DNA from: Evernia prunastri
Taxonomy: Eukaryota > Ascomycota > Lecanoromycetes > Lecanorales > Parmeliaceae
Length of the DNA: 64,000 nt
Assembly: GCA_003184365.1 (NCBI GenBank)
Contig: NKYR01000091.1
Location: forward strand, 62,001-126,000
Direction: 5' to 3'
Part shown: in pieces, positions 57,202 to 64,000 of the stretch
How the letters are laid out: every line of letters begins with the position of its first letter
Position numbering within the stretch: position 1 is the stretch's first letter
Notes under the pieces: model-generated
Told to the model about the DNA's origin: nothing
The model's database searches: none
What the model saw: only the letters and a program-made list of their open reading frames with translations
Program-made: the position numbers and the translations under genes

Positions 57202-58171
57202 TTTCCGGTGATCCTATTCGTCAACAGGGAAGTGGACGCGATCTGTGGCTGTAGGGGTAAGAGTACGTGTGCTCGTTTGCTTGATGTGTTCCGACAGGTG
57301 TAACTCAATTAGAGATATATGATGCAGAAAAAACATTGGCATTCAGCGTTGTATCTATATTAGAACCTCAAGCCTAATTGCTAGGCTCGGAATCCGGACC
57401 GCTGAATGCATGAAAAACAAGCAGGCAAATCCCGCAGAGTAAGTTACTCATACTGTAAAGCAGCAAACCAACTATACGATGTCCCGACGGCCCGGTCATA
57501 TCGGGACCTCGGTCCATTGGATGTTAGGTTAATCATCTTGGGTTGGACGAAGGGTTGGCTACCTCCGAGCTGTGAGCCACCAGATGGCCTCTCAAGACCG
57601 AACTATTTTCACATCGGACTCCGAGAATCCTTCCAATTTTCTTATCCAATCTAACAAGATTACCAATATCCTATCTATGGCTAACATCTACGCTAGCTTG
57701 CCCATCTCCAGAAGCTCTGGTTGACTAGCAGTCTGCTCAATAGGCACTCGTATGCACACATGTCGTTGGTCACTTATGGGAGCATTACATCTTGTGGATG
57801 ATGATGTATTTTGTATTATTCGGGTTAACAAGAGCCGGGGATTGGAGATCTGTTGCCAGGACCTACAATAGCATTCATTTTACGACTCGCGGTAGGGTTC
57901 TAGGTGCGTAGATGAGATCTTGTATTCTACTCGTGGCATTAAGAGCACCGACGTTCCTAAATAAGTATTAAGGTGATCGTACGCAAGTGACCTTGCTTCG
58001 GACACATCTCAACATGAGACGCATTGTGAGCATGCGCGTGCTCCGTTTGGTCAACCACATTGTCGTCGCCACCGCATACATCGGATTCTGCGCTTCGCGT
58101 CCTTTTGAGCCCCGCGCTGTCCGCTGATGACATTCACGCATAATTTAAAGGAATAAAAGATTTCTGTAGTA
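57202..58171. other. Intergenic region with an AflR-type site
   Basis: About 970 bp with no supported gene; it contains TCGGACTCCGA at 57614. Confidence 0.5.
57614..57624. promoter_or_regulatory. TCG-N5-CGA site (AflR-type) upstream of AvfA-like gene
   Basis: TCGGACTCCGA, identical over 11 bp to the site at 44364. Located 413 bp upstream of the AvfA-like start. Two identical copies in two cluster promoters are less expected by chance than the bare consensus. Confidence 0.5.
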
Positions 58172-59510
58172 TCACCCTCGCCGCAGCATACCAACAATTC
58201 CTACCGATAAAGCACGTAGACGCTTGCGAAGATCAACCTCGAGTTGATCAAACATTAGGTTGGAGAATGGGGAAGGGCTTTTGCTGTTAGGAGGTGTATC
58301 TGTACCCTCAGCCGTCGGATTGTGCTTTCCATGGCCCCTGAGCCGCTGCGACAGTAGATTTACCAATCGCTGCACCGGATGGAGATTACTGAGGACCAGC
58401 TGGGCGGCCATACGTCCTTGATTCTCGCCGTTCATGCAATAGCCGCCCTCGGTAGTTGGAGACTGTGCAATGTGCTCTGAATGGCATGAAGAATGTTCCC
58501 CGCCGTCAGGGTGAGACTTGCTCGGTCTCTGGCTATCATCTGTGACTGGTGTCTGACGTGCAGCTGCGGCATACCAGCCCAAGACTTTGAAGACGATGAA
58601 CGACATGATGGCGAGCAAATACTCGTCTTGTGAGCACTGACATTGCAGCATGTTTATGGTCGCTTCGACGGTCTGCTCATTCTCTGCGATGACAGAACGG
58701 ACTGTGGGGGGCCGGCATGTCGCATCCTCACTCGAACGCGTGCAGGCTACCGAAGAGTTTGGGAAGAGCTGCTTCAAAAGGCCAAGTGCAAGTATTAGGC
58801 AGCAACACTGCGACTCCGAGTGAAGTTTCTGGAGGTTTTGCGCTTCGCCGGCGGCGGAAGATCGACCGGTTGAAGGGGAGAATGGCTCGAATAGGGCTGG
58901 GAGTTCGGAGACTGCTTCTTCGATGTCGGGAAACCCGCTGTCAGGTATGAGAAAATCTGCAGCATTGTTAGAGTGTAGCAAGACATCATTGACATGTTTG
59001 CAGTGCTTGAGATTGCCTCATACCTGAGGATTGAGCCAGGAAGTCGAAATCGAACGTGTCTGGTATAGAAAAGGACATTGGCGAGGTAGGAAAGTCGCTG
59101 AAATCGGTTGTGAGCGTCGATAGCCAAGCAGGATCCGTGGGCGAGAGAGGGTTGGGCACGTTTTCTGGGTCGCCAGACAGAGGGTATCTGGGAGAAGGTT
59201 GGGTGAGGTTGGGCGATGTCAATGTATCCATCTCAGATGTGGACTGGCTCGGCCCTGGCAACGCCTGGTTAAGGGAGGTCGTATTGCTTAGTCGGCTGTC
59301 GTGTTTACGGCCAGCGCGTTTGGTCGCAACATACTCGCATGCCGCGTTGCGTTTTTCACAACGGGAGCAAGTCGGTTTCCCCTTGTTGCACTTGACCTTG
59401 GAAGCCGCACAGGCATGGCAACTGTCTCGCAGCTTGGGACCTGGGAGAATCGTCGACCGGCGAGATGGTGCTGGATGTGTGACTGCTTGTGGGGACATTA
59501 TCTCTGCCAT
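58172..59510 (-). CDS. AflR-like Zn(II)2Cys6 transcription factor
   Basis: Two exons (59510..59024, 58956..58172) give 423 residues from MAEIMSPQAV; an in-frame Met at 59558 would add 16. The zinc cluster is DSCHACAASKVKCNKGKPTC followed by SRCEKRNAACEY, a six-Cys binuclear motif in the AflR spacing, with basic KRAGRKH after it. The middle is Ser/Pro-rich. The C-terminal half has the AflR C-terminal domain pattern: CCCLILALGLLKQLF, MLQCQCSQDEYLLAIMSFIV, FKVLGWYAAAA and a closing VDLRKRLRALSVGI. AflR factors bind TCG-N5-CGA and switch on their own polyketide cluster. Orthologues accompany anthraquinone clusters (mdpE-type). Intact, at the right edge of the cluster. Confidence 0.9.
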
Positions 59511-59558
59511 AATTGATCGACAAGGTGTATAGTTTGAGGACAGACTATGATAGAACAA

Positions 59559-60539
59559 GACGGGAAAATTGTAGGAAGGATCAGCAAAGCAACATGACGA
59601 CAGGTAATGACGATAATTTCATCATTCTGACGGGGTAGGTTGCAGTGCAAGGAACTAATCCTAGAACGGGTGCTGTAACCGCCACAGCTGGTGTAGGCTT
59701 TCTCTCCGAACAGCCGACGGATCTACCCCTTTGCGATGCATGTAGATCTAATTGCTTTCTTCCATTTTCTGCGAGTTGGAGAGGAATCCCATGGTATCCT
59801 CTCATCAAATTTACCAGGGCTGTCACACTCCGTGTTTGCTTTGCAGAATTGCCTGAAATGCCTGAAACGCAAGATAAGAATCCACGCAAATCCTTCACTT
59901 TTGAGGTAGTCCGATCCGTTTCCTGCATATTGCCTTAGACTACTGCGAATCCCATATTTCCTATGCTGGTAAAGTGATCGGCAAGATGCGCCTGGCGATA
60001 CAGGCCAGCATGACCTGCACCGGAGACCATCACTAATATCTTCAAACACGGAGGTACCGCCGTTCGTTTCCCACAGGATAATTTTATGAAACGTTCACTT
60101 GGTGCAAGTACATGGAACATTCGTTGACTCGTTGGAACTTCACGGCTCAAATACTCGGTTGACCAATCTATGTATCAATATGAAGCTCTTGAAACCTGTA
60201 ATTGAGCCTACAATAAATCCCCACGATAAGTCCTCAAAGACGTCATATGGGCTGCGCAGGTCGTAGCCTCAGATTGCAGACTCGCTTAGGGAGAGTTTTG
60301 TATGGACAGCCCTACGCTCGTCCCTTGATAACACACCGCCCCGTCTTGACGGACTGCCTCGCTTCAGCATCCGGGAGCCTCATGTTTCCTAAAGTTCCAC
60401 ATTTTCTGTCAGCCTCCATACTCAACTCCGTGTAGTGACTAGTCTTATGAGCAAAGTACAGTATTCAAATGATATATGTATATCAAAGGCCACCGACCGA
60501 GCTAGCGGAGTTCTTTGAACCTAGGGCGGTTTATGATGA
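59559..60539. other. Intergenic region, no gene seen
   Basis: About 980 bp without a supported gene; the last normal-composition sequence before the AT-rich subtelomeric block. Confidence 0.5.
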
Positions 60540-61140
60540 GATTCTAGGCCCGTAGCTATCTTTAAAATTTAAATCTATTAGATTCCTTGAAAAAGTTTAA
60601 TTATATTTTTAGTTCTATTTTTTTTAATAAAAAGAGAAAAGAAAAGAAAAAAACTTCGTTACGTATGGTTAATAATAACGTTATATGATATATAATAATT
60701 TAATTCTTTAATATATAAATTATATTCTCTTAATTATAATTTATTAACAGTTAAAAATAGTTGTGATTATCTTTGAAAATCTTAATATTTCGCGACTTTT
60801 TTATCTCGATTAAAAAGAATAACTATCTAAAGTCTTTTAAAGTCTTTATTAGCACTTTTGTAAAAAGATATAAAGACATTATTATGGTTTCAGTCTGGTG
60901 TCTTGCGAGGTCTAAGAAATAGAAATAGATTTAAATACCTTGTCAGCATGAAATTGATCTTTTGACCTGTCTAGCGATCTGCGAGACCCTCGAATAAATC
61001 TATTCTTTCGAAGTTACTTTTTGACAAGTATCTATTAAAAGAAAATATTATTTAATTTTTATAATCTTTAATCTAAACTTAATTATTATAGATTTCCATT
61101 TTTTACTAAACGACTATATTTAATATTATATATATATATT
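60540..61140. repeat. AT-rich block, probably RIP-mutated (left part)
   Basis: Composition changes abruptly to long A/T runs with frequent TpA and little G/C. No coding frame. Such blocks in ascomycetes usually derive from repeated DNA mutated by repeat-induced point mutation. The same composition continues at 61945-62430, after a LINE fragment. Confidence 0.75.
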
Positions 61141-61920
61141 GGACGGAAAATACAAGACTGGTTCCGAGAACGGAGATCCAAGAAATGGGAAAAATATCAA
61201 CGAAGAATTCCTATCGCAACGAGAACCCCTGCCCAGGCAGGGAACTTATATGACGGCAGGTTCGACCACCACAAGATGCTGAGGAAGGCTGAGAGCTCGG
61301 TCGCTGTCCAAATGAGAAGCGGCAAAATCGGGCTTAACGCATTCCTCAACAGGATAAGGGTTCCAGGTATCGACCCCGACTGCAGGTGCGGATGGAGAAG
61401 ACAAGATGTCAAGCATATCCTCCTCTTCTGTCCGAGATCGCGGGAGGATAAACCAAGGCTACTTGCGGAGGCGGGTACCAGGGACTTCCAGACAATGCTG
61501 ACCACGACCAAAGGGATCCGGGTAGCGGCAAGGTGGATGGTTAACTCCGGCTGGTTAAACAGCTTCGAGTTGGCCAGCGAACAACTCCAACGGTCAAGAC
61601 TACCCCTCGGGGTAGAGGAGACCATTAAGCCCAAAAAGGGCGCACGAAGAAGCGATCGTACCCGCCTCTAGAGGCGGGGGCGATCAGAGATACAAAAGTC
61701 AGAGAATAGAAGAGTCGGCGCAAAGAAGTAGAGAGATGTGCGGTGGTGTAATAGGGCTCCTAAGGAGCACAGCAGAAGGGAGAGCGTACTGTTTAGTTGA
61801 AGTTTTTGTCCAGAGGTTCGCCCTCAGGTTTCTTCAACGCCCAGCCGTAAAGCTGGTTCAGCGTTAATGTTACCCTCATTAGCTTACATCAAGTAGCTAG
61901 CATAGGCGTATAAAACAATC
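61141..61920 (+). mobile_element. 3' end of a Tad1-type LINE retrotransposon
   Basis: An open frame 61141-61671 encodes the C-terminal part of a LINE polyprotein: a tryptophan-rich region (IQDWFRERRSKKWEKYQRR), then RKAESSVAVQMRSGKIGLN, then a zinc-knuckle-like CRCGWRRQDVKHILLFCPRS (Cys-x-Cys, His and Cys), and AARWMVNSGWL. About 250 bp of 3' untranslated sequence follows and ends in ATCAATCAATCAAT with an AT run at 61921-61945. Composition is GC-normal, unlike both flanks. The 5' part (endonuclease, most of the reverse transcriptase) is missing: a 5'-truncated copy, as is usual for LINEs. Confidence 0.8.
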
Positions 61921-61944
61921 AATCAATCAATATATATATATATA

Positions 61945-62430
61945 TTAAAGCATCGTTATTTTGTAGAGAGATTATTTAAGATTATTAATCGCTCGCGAAT
62001 TAAATACTTTCTCTCTATAACGTAAAGTAGTAGAAAACTCTCGATAAATACTAACTTAATTAAATTATAGATTCACTTTTAAAATTCTTTAATGTATTTA
62101 TAGAAGAAAATTATTAGTTTATAATATTTTTTATAACTTAAAATAATATAAATTATATAAGCAAGAGAAAAGAGATTTCAGAATTTAGTAAGAGAAAATT
62201 AAATTAATCTCGTAAGATAATTTTTAACAAAATATTCTTACTTTCTTCTCTTATAAAAGTTTGTTTATATAATTATTTATAGAAAATTCATAAAAAAAAA
62301 AACTAATTTTAGTTTTTTTGTAAATTAATTCTTTTTAAATATTTTAAATACGATATTTTTATAAACTTTAATACGAATTTCCTTTAATCTAGTCTTTATA
62401 ATTATGTAACTTAAATTATTTCAAAAGTGC
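61945..62430. repeat. AT-rich block, probably RIP-mutated (right part)
   Basis: Continues the composition of 60540-61140. No coding frame. Its end coincides with the start of the next LINE fragment. Confidence 0.75.
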
Positions 62431-63150
62431 AGATTGGTATACAATGCAGTAATGAGGCCAATGTTGACCTTTGCGGCCTCAATCTGGCATCAACCAAAGG
62501 GCACTTCAGAGGCCACCAAGAGTCATATAAAAAGGCTAGCAATTATTCAAAATGACTGCTTACGAACCGTTCTCGGTGCATTCAAAGCTACCCCAGTACC
62601 AGTTTTGGAGGCGGAAGCGGCAATTGCACCAATAGAAATCCAGCTTGACCGACTAGTGATGCAACAACAGGCCAGTGGTGGGATTCATCTGGTAACGCAG
62701 GAGGGAAACATGCACATATGGAACAAACTGCAAGGCAAAAAGAAGAAGAAACGACTGATACCGCCGTCCCCGGCAAAAGAGAAAGAGGCCTGGGCGCTTC
62801 GCTCCTTAGGAGTCAAAGAGTGGCATGAGGCGGCTTGTACAACAAGGAGGAAAAAGAACTGGATCAACCCAATCAAAGACGTAGAGGAATATCAAGACGT
62901 CAAAGCAATTGATCAAAGGGTCCAAGACTGGGCCCGTCAACAATGGCTAGATCGATGGTCCAGATATCAAGCGAAAATCTCTACATCGGTTAGAAGTCCG
63001 GCTCAGGAAGGCGGTCTCTTTGACAATAGATTCGATTACCACTCCAAGCTACGGAAAGCAGAAAGCTCAATGGCAGTACAACTTCGAAGCGAGAAGATAG
63101 GTCTCAATGATTTTCTCTATCGAATGAAGGTACCTGGTATTCGAAACGCT
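62431..63150 (+). mobile_element. Tad1-type LINE fragment (RT C-terminal region)
   Basis: One open frame encodes LVYNAVMRPMLTFAASIWHQ, the end of a LINE reverse transcriptase, then KRLAIIQNDCLRTVLGAFKA, a long connecting region (EAWALRSLGVKEWHE) and KAESSMAVQLRSEKIGLNDF, ending at NA before an N. It is a relative of the copy at 61141 but clearly diverged from it. The frame is open throughout, so this copy is not RIP-damaged. Downstream continuity is broken by the gap at 63151. Confidence 0.8.
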
Positions 63151-63151
63151 N
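63151..63151. other. Assembly gap (single N)
   Basis: One N where the LINE fragment stops and a telomeric array begins. Confidence 0.9.
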
Positions 63152-63258
63152 ACCCTAACCCTAACCCTAGCCCTAACCCTAACCCTAACCCTAACCCTAA
63201 CCCTAACCCTAACCCTAACCCTAACCCTAACCCTAACCCTAACCCTAACCCTAACCCC
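63152..63258 (-). repeat. Telomeric repeat array (CCCTAA)n
   Basis: About 107 bp of CCCTAA units, one variant unit (CCCTAG), ending CCCTAACCCC at the LINE sequence. The G-rich strand is the minus strand, so this is the left end of a chromosome read into its interior to the right. Confidence 0.95.
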
Positions 63259-63567
63259 GAGAAGATAGGTCTCAATGATTTTCTCTATCGAATGAAGGTA
63301 CCTGGTATTCGAAACGCTGAGTGCTCATGCGGCTGGAGAAAACAGACGGTCAAACACATATTACTGTTCTGCCCGGAACTGGCGAAAGAGAGAAGAGAAC
63401 TCATTGAACAAGTCGGCACGTCAGATTATCGACAAATCTTGACACAGAAGCACGGAATACGCGCTGCCGCACGATGGATGATCAAAATAGGACGTCTCGA
63501 TCAATTCTCGCTGGCCCAAGAGCAATTGGCTCGGTCCAAATTACCGCTAGGACTAGACAAAGAAACC
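63259..63567 (+). mobile_element. LINE 3' fragment next to telomere
   Basis: Begins GAGAAGATAGGTCTC, so it repeats the last about 60 bp of the fragment before the gap (from about 63090) and continues with CSCGWRKQTVKHILLFCPEL and AARWMIKIGRLDQFSLAQEQ. Ends at the N at 63568. Confidence 0.85.
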
Positions 63568-63667
63568 NGGCATATGTGGTAAAGATCTGTAAGGGCCATG
63601 AGGTCTCTAGGCATGAGGCGGCCTGTCAGAAGTCCAGGAATCCAACATACATCTAGGCCAGATCCGN
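63568..63667. other. Short contig between single-N gaps
   Basis: 98 bp of unassigned sequence between N at 63568 and N at 63667. Possibly LINE 3' sequence; nothing identifies it. Confidence 0.6.
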
Positions 63668-63709
63668 AACCCTAACCCTAACCCTAACCCTAACCCTAAC
63701 CCTAACCCC
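63668..63709 (-). repeat. Second telomeric repeat array (CCCTAA)n
   Basis: About 42 bp of CCCTAA, same orientation and same CCCC junction to LINE sequence as the first array. Confidence 0.95.
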
Positions 63710-64000
63710 GAGAAGATAGGTCTCAATGATTTTCTCTATCGAATGAAGGTACCTGGTATTCGAAACGCTGAGTGCTCATGCGGCTGGAGAAAACAGACGG
63801 TCAAACACATATTACTGTTCTGCCCGGAACTGGCGAAAGAGAGAAGAGAACTCATTGAACAAGTCGGCACGTCAGATTATCGACAAATCTTGACACAGAA
63901 GCACGGAATACGCGCTGCCGCACGATGGATGATCAAAATAGGACGTCTCGATCAATTCTCGCTGGCCCAAGAGCAATTGGCTCGGTCCAAATTACCGCTA
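63710..64000 (+). mobile_element. Second copy of the telomere-adjacent LINE fragment (runs off window)
   Basis: Identical by eye to 63259-63549, from GAGAAGATAGG to the window end, including the same truncation point at the telomere. Confidence 0.9.

Noticed and set aside
63152..63258. CRISPR-like or coding (Pro-Asn)n repeat
   Set aside because: It is the canonical TTAGGG-type telomere repeat; the translated repeat is an artefact of a frame running through it.

Overview
This is a filamentous ascomycete (Pezizomycotina) nuclear sequence. Genes are split by 50-160 bp GT-AG introns with CTAAC/CTGAC-like branch points, the telomere repeat is CCCTAA/TTAGGG, and there are fungal-only families: a Zn2Cys6 AflR-type factor, a non-reducing polyketide synthase, NACHT/STAND proteins and Tad1-type LINE remains. 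A dothideomycete is my best guess, but I cannot fix the species.

Layout. 0-4 kb holds conserved housekeeping genes: a PRKRIP1/DUF1168 protein, the Golgi tether subunit COG8 and an EAF-type elongation factor. 4.5-8.2 kb holds an unusual fusion of a SesB-like alpha/beta hydrolase to a CorA-like membrane module. 9-12 kb has a rhodanese and a LaeA-like methyltransferase. 12.7-25.8 kb is an accessory stretch of STAND/NLR-type genes, several of them broken: a coiled-coil protein with an in-frame stop, a G-alpha-like gene that has lost switch II, and a NACHT protein with a one-base frameshift. A small secreted protein also lies here. 26-32 kb has an F-box-type protein, a conserved hypothetical, an omega-class glutathione transferase and a cytochrome P450. 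An MFS (DHA2) exporter and a fungal rhodopsin-like membrane protein follow at 33-38.4 kb.

39.6-59.6 kb is a secondary-metabolite cluster of the atrochrysone/emodin (anthraquinone) type. It contains an MDR oxidoreductase, a naphthol-reductase-like SDR, a GST, a metallo-beta-lactamase-fold thioesterase divergent from a SAT-KS-AT-PT-ACP polyketide synthase without TE, an EthD-domain decarboxylase, a DUF1772 anthrone oxygenase, an AvfA-like NAD(P)-binding protein and an AflR-like regulator. In related pathways the synthase and the separate thioesterase release atrochrysone carboxylic acid, the EthD protein decarboxylates it, the DUF1772 protein oxidises the anthrone, and the reductases tailor the anthraquinone. 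Here the synthase carries two in-frame stop codons while its partner genes read open, so the pathway is probably dead in this assembly. TCG-N5-CGA sites lie upstream of three cluster genes.

60.5-64 kb is subtelomeric: an AT-rich block that looks RIP-mutated, a LINE fragment that escaped it, and LINE 3' pieces fused to CCCTAA arrays. Single-N gaps and the telomere orientation show that the right end is a stack of joined chromosome-end contigs rather than a natural end.
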